Assembly (NCBI GenBank): GCA_041492185.1
Contig: JBGPWL010000053.1
Span: forward strand, 1 to 31,589
Source of the DNA: JAOAPY01 sp041492185
GTDB lineage: Bacteria > Acidobacteriota > Blastocatellia > Pyrinomonadales > Pyrinomonadaceae
Length of the DNA: 31,589 nt
Direction: 5' to 3'
Every line of letters begins with the position of its first letter. The stretch's first letter is position 1. Under the pieces are notes generated by a model, which searched no databases, was not told the origin of the DNA, and saw only the letters and a list, made by a program, of their open reading frames with translations. Positions 23,044 through 31,074 of the stretch are shown here, piece after piece. A program made the position numbers and the translations under genes.

Positions 23044-25872
23044 ATGCGACGAATGACAACAACTGCTCTCCTTGTTCTCGGCCTGGCGATCACTATTGCC
23101 GCGCAAACTAAGCCGTCGGTCGCGCCGCCGGAATACGGTCAGTTCGAAACGCTCGCCACCGTTGGCGCGCGTGGCGGCTTGTCACCCGACGGCAAGTGGC
23201 TGGCCTATGGCATCAATCGCTCGAATCGCAACAACGAGCTGCGCATCACCAACATCGCAGACGGCACGACGAAGGTGGCCGCGTTTGGCGCGCAGCCTGT
23301 TTTCTCCGCCGACTCGCGCTGGGTCGCGTACGCGATTGGTTACTCCGAAGCGCAGGAAGAAAAAATGCGCAAAGAGAAGAAACCGGTTCAGAGGAAGCTG
23401 GGATTGTTGAATCTGGCGACCGGGGAGACGACGGTCGTTGATGCCGTCGAATCATTTGCGTTCAATGCGAGCGGATCGTACGTGGCGATGCGCCGCTTTC
23501 CACCCGAGAAAAAAGAGTCGCCGGATGCGACTGCATCTGCTGAGAGCGAAGACACACCGTCGGGCGCGACTTTGATCCTGAGACAACTCGCCAGCGGTCG
23601 CGACACGACGTTTGGCAACGTTGCGGAGTTCGCTTGGCAGGACAAAGGCAGGCTGCTGGCAATCGCGATCAATGCTGACGACAAGACCGGCGACGGCGTA
23701 CAGATCTTCGATCCCGACTCTGGCGCTTTGCGCGTTCTCAATTCGTCCATATCAAGCTACAGCGGTTTGACCTGGCGGAAAGACTCCGCCGATCTCGCCG
23801 TGCTGCGATCGAAGACCGACGATCGCCATGAGGGTGCAACGCAGATCGTGTTGGCCTGGACGCAGGTGATGGACCCCTCCGAGGCTGGACGTACCTTTGA
23901 TCCTATTGGCGACAAGAGTTTTCCGACCGACTTGCGCGTCGTCTCATTCCGCAAGCCTTCGTGGTCGGACGATGGCGCAACCGTTTTTGTAGGAGTCGCG
24001 AAGTGGAATGAAAAACCGCCTGCCGCGAAGACAAGCGCGACAGCGAACAATGGTGATGGCGCAAACTCTGCACCTGTTGCTGACGAAGAGCCTGCTGACG
24101 TCGACGTGTGGCACAGTCATGATGTTGACGTGATGCCCAAACAAAAAATCGGCGCGCGCAGCGATCGCCAGAGGAACATGCTCGCAGCATGGCGACTCAG
24201 TGACAATCGTTTCGTCCAGCTCGGAAAGGAACTGACCGAGCAGGTGACGCCAATCAAGCGTCAGCAAGCCGCGTATGCCGCCAACTGGTCCGCGTACGCG
24301 ATGGAGCGAAGCATCGGCAGGCCGGCAGCGGATATTTACCTGATGAATCTCGCAACCGGAGAGCGGACGAGAATCAAAGAACGCCTGCCGGAAGATCGCT
24401 ACGTGCAGGCAAGTCCCGGCGGACGTTATCTTCTCTACGTGCAGGACGATCATTATTGGACGGTTGATACGACTACGCGCGCTGTAGTTAACATCACAAA
24501 AAACGCGCCCACTTCATTTGTTGACCGCGAGTCGGATGTGACGATTAAACAGAAGCCGGCATTCGGCATCGCTGGCTGGACCAGGAACGACGAGGCCGTG
24601 ATCCTCTACGACAAGTTCGATCTGTGGAACGTAGCAGCAGACGGATCGCGCGCCACGCGCCTGACCGACGGCACGGCCGAGCAGGTTCGTCATCGCTACG
24701 TGCGCCTGAATCCGGACGACGAGTGGATCGATACCGATAAAGCAATTTATCTCAGCCTGTTTGGCATCTGGACGAAGAAGAGCGGTTACGCACGGCTGCT
24801 GCCGGGCGCGACTACCGCCGAGCGCCTTGTGTGGCTCGACAAGAGTGTGACGCGGCTGTCGAAGGCGAAGGATGCGGATGTTTACCAGTACGTCGTCGAA
24901 GCCTTCGAGAATTCGCCTGATGCATTTGTTGGCGGTTCAGATCTGAAGGACGCGAAGCAAGTCACAAAGACGAATCCTTTTCAGGATCGCTACGCATGGG
25001 GACGCAGCGAGCTGATTGAATACAGAAACGATCAGGGCGAGCGGTTGCAAGGCGCGCTCTACTATCCCGCGGGTTACGAAGCGGGCAAACGCTATCCGAT
25101 GATCGTTTACATGTACGAGCGTCTCTCCGATAGCCTGCATCGATATGTCGCACCGGGTGAGCGAGATCCATACAACGCTTCGGTGTTTACGAGTCTGGGC
25201 TATTTCGTGCTCGAGCCGGACATCGCTTTTCGCAAACGCGAGCCGGGTTTGTCGGTGGCTGATTGTGTTAGCGCTGCGGTGAAAAAAGTGATTCTGATGG
25301 GAGTGGTTGACGCGCGCAAGGTTGGGATCGTAGGGCATTCATGGGGCGGCTTTGATACAACGTTCCTCGCCACGCATACCGATCTATTTGCCGCGGCGGT
25401 GGCAGGCGCGCCCATAACAGATCTCGTGAGCAACTACGGGAATCATCATTGGAGCATCGGCATAGCGGAAACGGATCACATTGAGACAGGACAGCAGCGC
25501 ATGGAAGTGCCGCTCTGGGAAGATCTGCCCGCATACATTCGCAACTCCGCTGTCTTCGGCGTGCAGAACATGAAGACGCCGCTGATGATCGAAGTCGGCG
25601 ACAACGACGGCACAGTTTTCTGGCACCAGGGAGTTGAGCTATACAACGTTGCCAGGCGCGCAAAGAAAGATGTAGTGCTGCTTGTGTACGCCGGCGAAGA
25701 TCACGGTCTGCGCAAGAAACCGAACCAGCTCGATTACCACCGGCGCATCGTCGAATGGTTCGGACACTATTTGAAAGACGAGTCCGCACCGTCGTGGATC
25801 ACCAACGGTCTCAGCTATCTCGATCGCGAGCAGGAGCTGAAAAAACTGAAGGCGCGGAAGGGAAAAAGCTGA
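23044..25872 (+). CDS. Large secreted S9-family serine peptidase
   Basis: A 942-residue protein with a signal peptide (TALLVLGLAITIAAQ). The long N-terminal propeller begins with YGQFETLATVG and GGLSPDGKW. A C-terminal alpha/beta hydrolase carries S766 in GHSWGG, D855 in GDNDGTV and H887 in GEDHGL. It is clearly longer than its upstream partner and differs around the nucleophile (GHSWGG against GGSYGG), so the two belong to different S9 branches and are not a recent duplication. The extra length lies in the propeller. The lysine-rich C-terminus (KARKGKS) is partly repeated as a DNA copy at 28831-28863, after the next gene. Confidence 0.9.
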   Translation: MRRMTTTALLVLGLAITIAAQTKPSVAPPEYGQFETLATVGARGGLSPDGKWLAYGINRSNRNNELRITNIADGTTKVAAFGAQPVFSADSRWVAYAIGYSEAQEEKMRKEKKPVQRKLGLLNLATGETTVVDAVESFAFNASGSYVAMRRFPPEKKESPDATASAESEDTPSGATLILRQLASGRDTTFGNVAEFAWQDKGRLLAIAINADDKTGDGVQIFDPDSGALRVLNSSISSYSGLTWRKDSADLAVLRSKTDDRHEGATQIVLAWTQVMDPSEAGRTFDPIGDKSFPTDLRVVSFRKPSWSDDGATVFVGVAKWNEKPPAAKTSATANNGDGANSAPVADEEPADVDVWHSHDVDVMPKQKIGARSDRQRNMLAAWRLSDNRFVQLGKELTEQVTPIKRQQAAYAANWSAYAMERSIGRPAADIYLMNLATGERTRIKERLPEDRYVQASPGGRYLLYVQDDHYWTVDTTTRAVVNITKNAPTSFVDRESDVTIKQKPAFGIAGWTRNDEAVILYDKFDLWNVAADGSRATRLTDGTAEQVRHRYVRLNPDDEWIDTDKAIYLSLFGIWTKKSGYARLLPGATTAERLVWLDKSVTRLSKAKDADVYQYVVEAFENSPDAFVGGSDLKDAKQVTKTNPFQDRYAWGRSELIEYRNDQGERLQGALYYPAGYEAGKRYPMIVYMYERLSDSLHRYVAPGERDPYNASVFTSLGYFVLEPDIAFRKREPGLSVADCVSAAVKKVILMGVVDARKVGIVGHSWGGFDTTFLATHTDLFAAAVAGAPITDLVSNYGNHHWSIGIAETDHIETGQQRMEVPLWEDLPAYIRNSAVFGVQNMKTPLMIEVGDNDGTVFWHQGVELYNVARRAKKDVVLLVYAGEDHGLRKKPNQLDYHRRIVEWFGHYLKDESAPSWITNGLSYLDREQELKKLKARKGKS

Positions 25873-25876
25873 GCAA
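25844..25876 (+). repeat. Left copy of a 33-bp direct repeat bounding a 3-kb segment
   Basis: It covers the last codons and stop of the S9 peptidase gene and two bases beyond. The sequence at 28831-28863 matches at 30 of 33 positions; the three differences are all transitions. The repeats are in the same orientation, 2,987 bp apart, on either side of the 733-residue gene. Confidence 0.75.
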
Positions 25877-25906
25877 CGCGGCGATCGAAACGGCGAGAGA
25901 AAGAAT

Positions 25907-25963
25907 TGGTGCCGAGGGGGAGTCGAACTGCACGCTCTTACGGACGACGGATTTCAAGTCTCA
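25907..25963 (-). pseudogene. Decayed 3' half of a tRNA (tRNA-Leu-like)
   Basis: Read on the minus strand, it contains an anticodon-loop-like CTTGAAA, a variable-arm-like GTCCGTAAG, a T-loop TTCGACT and the end CCTCGGCACCA. The wording matches the 3' half of a leucine tRNA. It lacks any D-arm or 5' acceptor half, the T-stem does not pair, and the stretch from T-loop to CCA is two bases short, so it cannot be a working tRNA. Such 3' tRNA fragments are a typical scar of integrative elements; it lies just inside the left direct repeat. Confidence 0.55.
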
Positions 25964-26073
25964 CAAAGGTTGTTTCTTCAGCTTTGGCTCAGTTTTCGAT
26001 TGCGTTGATTTCTTGGTTTCGTTTGAGTAGGCGAGTTGCCCAAAAAAAGGACAGTAGATAGTGGCACAAAATG

Positions 26074-26106
26074 AGAGCGGCGACCTTGTTGGTTCGCCGC
26101 TCTTTT
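26074..26106. terminator. Intrinsic terminator after the S9 peptidase genes
   Basis: AGAGCGGCGA / TCGCCGCTCT form a perfect 10-bp stem (26074-26083 with 26094-26103) and a 10-nt loop, then TTT. It lies between the plus-strand peptidase operon and the converging 733-residue gene. On the minus strand the stem is followed by CATTTTG, so it may serve both. The remaining parts of 25873-26289 hold only the tRNA remnant and no convincing gene. Confidence 0.75.
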
Positions 26107-26289
26107 AGATGACACCAAGTCCAGCTTGCTCTCAGTCACCGGGCAGGTTCTCTGTCACAACCTTAACGGGTCATCCAGAGCATCAGGAATTTGGCATCGA
26201 CTGGGTTTCGTGGTTAAAAGCGTTTTTCAGCGTCCTGATTTCATGGGTGCAGATTTTACTGCGACCATGAGCCTTCTCCTCCTATTTGT

Positions 26290-28491
26290 TTACGTGCCCG
26301 GCTGGCGCAGGCAGAGGCCGACGACCCTATCGTCACTCAGTCCGACGAAACCACTGTTGAAGATGGTTCTGTCAGAAGCGATCAAGCGGATGATGTAACC
26401 GCAGCGTGGCATGCCCGTCGTATCCAGCGTCCAGTTGCCCGCCTCGCCCGTTGTCAAGACGGTCGGGTATGAACGCGAGATTGAACTCGGCCCCGGCGTG
26501 CCTGCAGGTGCGGTAAACACGCCGCCCAGGGACGGTTCGACCCTCAGTGTGAGGCCTCCGAAATGTTCATCGAAGGCCGAGTACGTGCCGGAGATCTGGT
26601 CGCCGATGTTGAAGTCCGCGCAGACTCCGCCGCCGGAAGTGATGTCCAAACCGAGCGTCGGCGCGGCTTGGTCCAAACGGATAGTTTTGACGTCACTATG
26701 AAAGATCGGGCCGATAACCGACGGGTCTTTAGCCTCGATCTTGATTTGCCAGGTACCGGTCAAGCCGCCAGTGTACCAGGGATAGAGTATGTTGCCGGTG
26801 ACGAAGATCTGAGCGTCGGGGCCGCCGCCGGTCAGGTCTTCGAGGTAGGTGTAGTAGCTATCCGCATCAACCGCCTGGTGGGCATCTGGCAGCGTTGACC
26901 AAATGCCGTTCTGCAATTGCGTGAGACCGACAGAGAACGGGACGGTCAGAGTTTGCCACGTCGCACCGCCGTCGTTGCTGACGCAGACCCTGTACCTCAG
27001 TGCCTGTACGCCCGCGCTGCTGTTCGTCGGGTAGGCGATATGTCCGGCGATGTAAACCCAGCCGCCAAACGGACTGTCAATGGCTGTGAAGCCAGCGGTG
27101 GCGGCCGGACCATTCGCAAGCCCAGAAACATTATTGATGCGCGACACTTGCATGCCGCCCACTGTCTCTATAAACGGCTTGTGCGTACCCGGTTTTGTCT
27201 CCTGGCCAGGTCGGATGTGAACAAGCGTGTCTTCGTGGTTGCCCCAAACCGGTGGCTTGTCCGGGTCAGTATTTGAAGGCGGTACGTTCCACGACAAGAC
27301 CGCGCGAATCCTGACGAGCACGGGGCCTGCTTTGCACGGTCGCCGCCACTGCGTGAAGTCCACCGGCAGGAAGACGGCGTACTCAAGCCCGCCATCCGGC
27401 AGGTTCGCTACATCGTGCACCTTCACTGAAGTCGTGCCGAGATAGGTATCGAAGCTGCCGTCGTTATTGAAGTCAGCCCAGAAGGCCACATACTCGGGAC
27501 TGCCGCCATTGCACAGATCGCCGGAATAGCCGTTTGGCAGTTTGACTCTGACGGTACCGACGAGCGTGTCCAGATTCGGATTGAGACCCACGCATTCCAA
27601 CTTTTCGTACGTGGTGTCGCCTTGCGGAGCGAACAGTATGCCGGCAATCGCACCCACATCGATTTTTAAGCCAGCCAGTTGCTCGGCGCTACTGGCGAGC
27701 AGCGATGCGCTGAGGGGTTGCTCCAGCAGCTTTTGAACTTCAGCCAGGGCGAAGCGATGCGGCTCAACCTTCGTGTTGGCATAGAGCTTTTGCAACTCGG
27801 CCGCGCCGAGGGACTGGGGCTTCGCCACCTCTATTTCCTGTTTCAGATTGATGACCGAAGACAGCCCCGCCGGCACTTTCAACTCCAAGTCCTTGAAGAC
27901 GTCGGCGAGATTGCCCTTGATTAAAGGGTCGATCAGAATGTGTGTGTTATGTACGCTACCCCAGATGGGCGGTACGTTCGGCGAGTTCGGCGCGGGCTCG
28001 ACATTCCACGACAGGATGGCCCGCACCAGCACGACGTTGTTTATCTTACAGATTCTCCGGCGCGGGTTGATGTCGAGCGACACGGCATACTCTAACCGCT
28101 CACGGTGAGACAGATTGTAAGTCGTGAAACTTGTGACGCCCTGATCCTCCCAGGTCGCGCCGTTGTCATACGAGAGATAAAAACGCACGTACTCTTGCGA
28201 GCCGTTCGAGCACAGGTCGCCGCCGTAGCCTGTTTCCTGCTTGACGAACACGACGGCTTCGAGCCGGTTGAACTGCGGCTGAAAGCCCACGCAGCAGATC
28301 TCCTCATACGTGGGGTCGCCTGAAATTTTGAGGACTGACTTGAACGGGCTATCCTTGAGATTGCCGAAGTAGTTCGGATTGCCGAGTAGGAGTTCCCGGA
28401 ACTGCGCCCGCTCCCGTTCATACTTCGGCAGGTTTTCCTCCGACGGATTTTTCACTACGTTCTGATTTGCTTTGTCTTTGGAATCGACCAT
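26290..28491 (-). CDS. Unknown 733-residue protein with duplicated three-cysteine domain and Asp-box motifs
   Basis: The start is the ATG at 28489-28491, preceded by AAGGAG at ideal spacing; an upstream in-frame TTG is disfavoured. There is no signal peptide or membrane helix. Two homologous domains span about 60-189 and 293-428. Each opens with TYE(E/K), then CVG, GY(G/S)GDLC, an EYV strand, LEYAV, RR(R/P)-x-C, VLVR, LSWNV, PP(I/V)WG and a closing hydrophobic strand. The cysteines C66/67, C94, C148 correspond to C300, C327, C386. An alpha-helical linker (about 190-290) joins them. The C-terminal half (about 440-733) is beta-rich and Ig-like. Sialidase-type Asp-box sequences SYDNGATW (107) and SNDGGATW (505) occur. 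I do not recognise the family and assign no function. It stands alone on minus inside a segment bounded by direct repeats. Confidence 0.75.
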   Translation of the reverse strand: MVDSKDKANQNVVKNPSEENLPKYERERAQFRELLLGNPNYFGNLKDSPFKSVLKISGDPTYEEICCVGFQPQFNRLEAVVFVKQETGYGGDLCSNGSQEYVRFYLSYDNGATWEDQGVTSFTTYNLSHRERLEYAVSLDINPRRRICKINNVVLVRAILSWNVEPAPNSPNVPPIWGSVHNTHILIDPLIKGNLADVFKDLELKVPAGLSSVINLKQEIEVAKPQSLGAAELQKLYANTKVEPHRFALAEVQKLLEQPLSASLLASSAEQLAGLKIDVGAIAGILFAPQGDTTYEKLECVGLNPNLDTLVGTVRVKLPNGYSGDLCNGGSPEYVAFWADFNNDGSFDTYLGTTSVKVHDVANLPDGGLEYAVFLPVDFTQWRRPCKAGPVLVRIRAVLSWNVPPSNTDPDKPPVWGNHEDTLVHIRPGQETKPGTHKPFIETVGGMQVSRINNVSGLANGPAATAGFTAIDSPFGGWVYIAGHIAYPTNSSAGVQALRYRVCVSNDGGATWQTLTVPFSVGLTQLQNGIWSTLPDAHQAVDADSYYTYLEDLTGGGPDAQIFVTGNILYPWYTGGLTGTWQIKIEAKDPSVIGPIFHSDVKTIRLDQAAPTLGLDITSGGGVCADFNIGDQISGTYSAFDEHFGGLTLRVEPSLGGVFTAPAGTPGPSSISRSYPTVLTTGEAGNWTLDTTGMPRCGYIIRLIASDRTIFNSGFVGLSDDRVVGLCLRQPGT

Positions 28492-28524
28492 AACTAACTC
28501 CTTATAGCGAGGTGTGAGTGCCAA

Positions 28525-28830
28525 CGTCGGCCTTACTCAGTTGACAGCGTGGGTAAACAGAGTTGATTCCTGGTGCTAGAGTGCGGCCGTGCGACTCTGG
28601 CAGCAGGTCATTACAGGTTGGCTGCACTCTGATAAGCGAGGTGTCGTATCAGGAGACTTCGGTGCAGGGCTGTAAATCCGTTAGTGCTTTGGTGCAATCA
28701 CTATGCCGGATGAAAAGCCGATGCCTTGTTGACGTACTATGCTGTTTTCCGGTTGCCGGTTCGCGTTATCGTTTACAAACGTGCACAGTTCGGCTCTGAC
28801 GTGTCGCGTAGTGTGGACACTCGTTGTAGC
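28525..28830. other. Intergenic stretch without a convincing gene
   Basis: This stretch lies between the start of the 733-residue gene and the right direct repeat. Only short overlapping frames without ribosome sites occur. GGGCTGTAAATCC at about 28667-28679 resembles a tRNA-Tyr anticodon arm, but nothing around it completes a tRNA. The promoter of the minus-strand gene must lie in the first part of this region; no clear -35/-10 pair was picked out. Confidence 0.5.
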
Positions 28831-28863
28831 GAACTGAAGGTGCGGAAGGGAAAGAGCTGAGTA
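28831..28863 (+). repeat. Right copy of the 33-bp direct repeat
   Basis: This diverged copy of the S9 peptidase 3' end encodes LKVRKGKS and a stop but has no peptidase sequence in front of it. Weak similarity to the left copy's flank continues past the stop (GAAACG and GAGA in matching places). It marks the right end of the 3-kb segment, 140 bp before the sigma factor gene. Confidence 0.75.
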
Positions 28864-29002
28864 AACCAACCAATGAAACGCTTCGAGACTCGAAGACGTA
28901 CAAGCTAAGGCGTCGAGATTTGTTTGAATCTTGTCATATGGATCGCCGGCTGAAGCGACTAATACTTTGGAACACGGAAGCATTTCCGCGAAAGTAAACC
29001 GG

Positions 29003-29578
29003 ATGGAGATTTCAAAGCTGAAGGATGAGCTGGAAAGGCTCCATGGCTCAAGTTTCGGCTGGGCGCTCGGTTGCTGCCGCCGTGACCGCGCGGAAGCCGA
29101 GGAGATTTTGCAGACGGTTTACTTGAAGATCCTTGAAGGCAAAGCGCGTTATCGAGGTGAAGCGAGTATCAAGACGTGGCTGTTCGCTGTGATTCGGAAA
29201 ACCGCGATCAGCGAGCATCGCAAGAGTCTATTGCGCAAGCTTATCTTAACCAGCGACGCGGATCGAACCCCGGATCGAACAACGTCGCGAAGTTCTTTTG
29301 AGCAATCGCCTGGTGCTCTCTTTGAAAGATCCGAAGCGCAGATACGGTTTCAGCGCGCGCTCGATCAATTGCCGGCGCGCCAGCGAGAAACTTTGCACTT
29401 GGTTTTCCACGAAGATTTGAACTTGCGTGAAGCCGCGCAGGTGATGGGCATCTCAATCGGCAGCGCGCGGCAACATTACGAGCGCGGAAAGAAACGATTG
29501 CGGGAATATTTGGAACGACCGGAAATTATTTATGGAATTAGTTGGAGAGGAAAAGAGAATCCAGACGCTGTTTCGTGA
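29003..29578 (+). CDS. ECF-type RNA polymerase sigma factor
   Basis: A 191-residue protein from the ATG at 29003 (MEISKLKDELERL). Region 2 is seen in RAEAEEILQTVYLKIL and IKTWLFAVIRKTAISEHRK (about 25-80). Region 4 follows in LDQLPARQRETLHLVF and LNLREAAQVMGISIGSARQH, with KKRLREYL (about 120-175). The linker is loose and serine/arginine-rich, without an extra domain, so this is a group IV (ECF) sigma factor. The start codon has no clear ribosome site. A GGAAC at 28969-28973 with GAAAGT 16 bases on might be an autoregulated ECF promoter giving a nearly leaderless message. Its 3' end overlaps the next gene by 47 bp, as sigma/anti-sigma pairs often do. Confidence 0.9.
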   Translation: MEISKLKDELERLHGSSFGWALGCCRRDRAEAEEILQTVYLKILEGKARYRGEASIKTWLFAVIRKTAISEHRKSLLRKLILTSDADRTPDRTTSRSSFEQSPGALFERSEAQIRFQRALDQLPARQRETLHLVFHEDLNLREAAQVMGISIGSARQHYERGKKRLREYLERPEIIYGISWRGKENPDAVS

Positions 29579-30083
29579 GCTGCGGCTCGAAGACGAACAC
29601 GTCACGCCGCGATTCCAGATCGCATGGAACCGTGCGCAGTCAAGATCGTTTGCGCCACGAAGGACGCTGAAGCTTTCGTTTGTTGCGGCGACGGCGTTGC
29701 TGATTTGCGCGCTTGTCTCGCTTGTTTGGCTGTCGCGACGGTGGGAGCGCAGTGAACCAAATTCAGTTGTTGCAGTAGTACCGAATAGCGCAATTGACTC
29801 CACGCCAAGCGGAGGGAATCGTAGAGCTACTGTAGTCACAACATCTGGTACAGACCATCGCTCCGATTCCAACTCACGCTTGATAAAACTTCTTGCGCAT
29901 CGGCGAGCAGAGGCGCTGGCTGTGAGGCGCGCAGAGATTCGCAATGCGGCCGCGATTTCTAGTTGGCAATCGCCGACCACGGCACTGATGTCCTCGCCTG
30001 TCGAGCAAGTGCTAACGTCGTTGCCGCAGCTAAACGAAAGCGTTAACGCATTGAAATCATTTTTGCCAAGTCGTTCTAATTAG
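29532..30083 (+). CDS. Single-pass membrane protein, probable anti-sigma factor
   Basis: A 183-residue protein in a different frame, starting inside the sigma factor gene (ATG at 29532 after a purine-rich stretch). The N-terminal ~45 residues are charged and cytoplasmic (KRIQTLFRELRLEDE). One transmembrane helix spans about 47-68 (LSFVAATALLICALVSLVW). The remainder is a periplasmic tail rich in Ser, Arg and Val with no cysteine. No zinc-type HxxxCxxC motif is present. The role is inferred from overlap with the sigma gene, topology, and the following periplasmic sensor-like gene. It could instead be a sigma-linked membrane protein of another kind. Confidence 0.65.
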   Translation: MELVGEEKRIQTLFRELRLEDEHVTPRFQIAWNRAQSRSFAPRRTLKLSFVAATALLICALVSLVWLSRRWERSEPNSVVAVVPNSAIDSTPSGGNRRATVVTTSGTDHRSDSNSRLIKLLAHRRAEALAVRRAEIRNAAAISSWQSPTTALMSSPVEQVLTSLPQLNESVNALKSFLPSRSN

Positions 30084-30095
30084 AAGGAGGATCGA

Positions 30096-30704
30096 ATGAA
30101 GAAAAGAAATATGTTGCTCATCGCCGCGCTCGTCGCCGTGTCACTATTCGGCGTAGCGCTCGTGTCTGCGCAACAACCACAGCCGGCGGCCGGGCCGCAA
30201 CCAGCACAGCAGCCGCATCCACCGCATCCACCGATGGATCCGCTGGGCGAGGCCATGTTCCCGCCGGACATGATCATGCAGCACGCGCGCGAACTCAATC
30301 TGACGCCAGAGCAGAAGACTTTCATGCGCAACGAAATTCAGAAAACCACCACGCGCTTCAACGAACTTCAGTGGCAGTTGCAGGACGCGGTGGAGGCGCT
30401 GCACGACGCCATGAAGAGCGATTCGGTGAACGAGCAGCAGGCGCTCGCGCAGCTCGACAAGGTGCTCGACGCTGAACGCGAGATCAAACGTTTGCACATC
30501 GGCATGGCCATTCGCATCAAGAACCAACTGACGCCCGAACAGCAAGCGAAGCTTCATGCGATGCATCGGATGATGGGGCCAGAGGGACCAGGAGGGCCGG
30601 GACATGGTCCGGGTGGCCCCGGTGGACCGCATCCCGGTCCGCGACCTGAACCCAGGCCCGAGGGCGCGCCCAAACCTCCCGACGAACCATCGATGCCGTA
30701 CTAA
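30096..30704 (+). CDS. Spy/CpxP-like periplasmic protein with LTxxQ motifs
   Basis: A 202-residue protein with a perfect AGAAGGAGG ribosome site 12 bp after the preceding stop. It has a signal peptide to about 26 (VSAQ), a Pro/His/Gln-rich spacer (QQPHPPHPPMDP), then a helical domain (about 50-150) with two LTPEQ motifs (LNLTPEQK, NQLTPEQQ), the mark of the Spy/CpxP/ZraP/CnrX-type metal sensor and chaperone fold. The C-terminus is a Gly/Pro/His tail (GPGGPGHGPGGPGGPHPGPR) that may bind metal or be disordered. Being the third gene of an ECF sigma/membrane protein unit, it probably reports envelope or metal stress, as CnrX does in CnrYXH. Metal specificity is not readable. Confidence 0.8.
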   Translation: MKKRNMLLIAALVAVSLFGVALVSAQQPQPAAGPQPAQQPHPPHPPMDPLGEAMFPPDMIMQHARELNLTPEQKTFMRNEIQKTTTRFNELQWQLQDAVEALHDAMKSDSVNEQQALAQLDKVLDAEREIKRLHIGMAIRIKNQLTPEQQAKLHAMHRMMGPEGPGGPGHGPGGPGGPHPGPRPEPRPEGAPKPPDEPSMPY

Positions 30705-30843
30705 AAAAAATTGCGCGGTGCTCTCTCAGTGCCCTCCGTGCCTTGGTGAATTGTTTATTGGTCATCAAGGAGACGCGGCGGGCCTGAGTGTATTACGACC
30801 GAACCTGCCAGCCCCTTAACGAGCAGTCTCACAAACACTGGTG

Positions 30844-30994
30844 GTGGTGTCCTAATTCGTGGGCAACTTCTCGGTGCAACCTCTGTGCCCTCTGCGTCTC
30901 TGTGGTGGATTTGCGTAGAAAACCATTCACTACAGAGGCACAGAGGCACAGAGAACACGGAGGACTCACAGAACTTTCAATTTAGGGACACCAC
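30844..30994. mobile_element. MITE-like palindromic element, copy 2
   Basis: A relative of copy 1, with ends GTGGTGTCCTAATT (30844-30857) and AATTTAGGGACACCAC (30979-30994), which are inverted repeats apart from two single-base gaps. The body is an imperfect palindrome of CTCTGTG / CACAGAG units around TGGTGGATTTGCGTAG. No flanking duplication is evident. It occupies most of the 370-bp gap between the Spy-like gene and the beta-lactamase-family gene; the rest of that gap contains the promoter at 31026. Confidence 0.6.
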
Positions 30995-31025
30995 TCAGAG
31001 ACTGTCTAGCAATCAACACCTCCTA

Positions 31026-31031
31026 TATAAT
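31026..31031 (+). promoter_or_regulatory. Candidate -10 box of the beta-lactamase-family gene
   Basis: A consensus TATAAT lies 43 bases before the start codon in a locally AT-rich stretch. The matching -35 region near 31003 (TGTCTA) is weak and lies just right of the MITE-like element. The spacing of about 17 is acceptable. Confidence 0.4.
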
Positions 31032-31074
31032 CATTCCGCTCGTTCTAACCTGTCATTCTCCCGAGGAGAATTCC

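Noticed and set aside
20918..25872. The two S9 peptidases as a recent tandem duplication
   Set aside because: Lengths (700 and 942) and nucleophile contexts (GGSYGG and GHSWGG) differ strongly; they are separate family branches.
25755..26030. 91-codon frame overlapping the S9 peptidase end
   Set aside because: Mostly out-of-frame peptidase sequence and the tRNA remnant; no start signal.
28660..28690. GGGCTGTAAATCCG, resembling the anticodon arm of tRNA-Tyr
   Set aside because: No D-arm, T-arm or acceptor stem pairs around it, and only two or three stem pairs form. Too short to separate from chance, though its place near the right direct repeat is noted.
28563..28799. 78-codon frame in the gap before the sigma factor
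   Set aside because: No ribosome site, cysteine-rich random composition, no similarity to known proteins. Left as intergenic.
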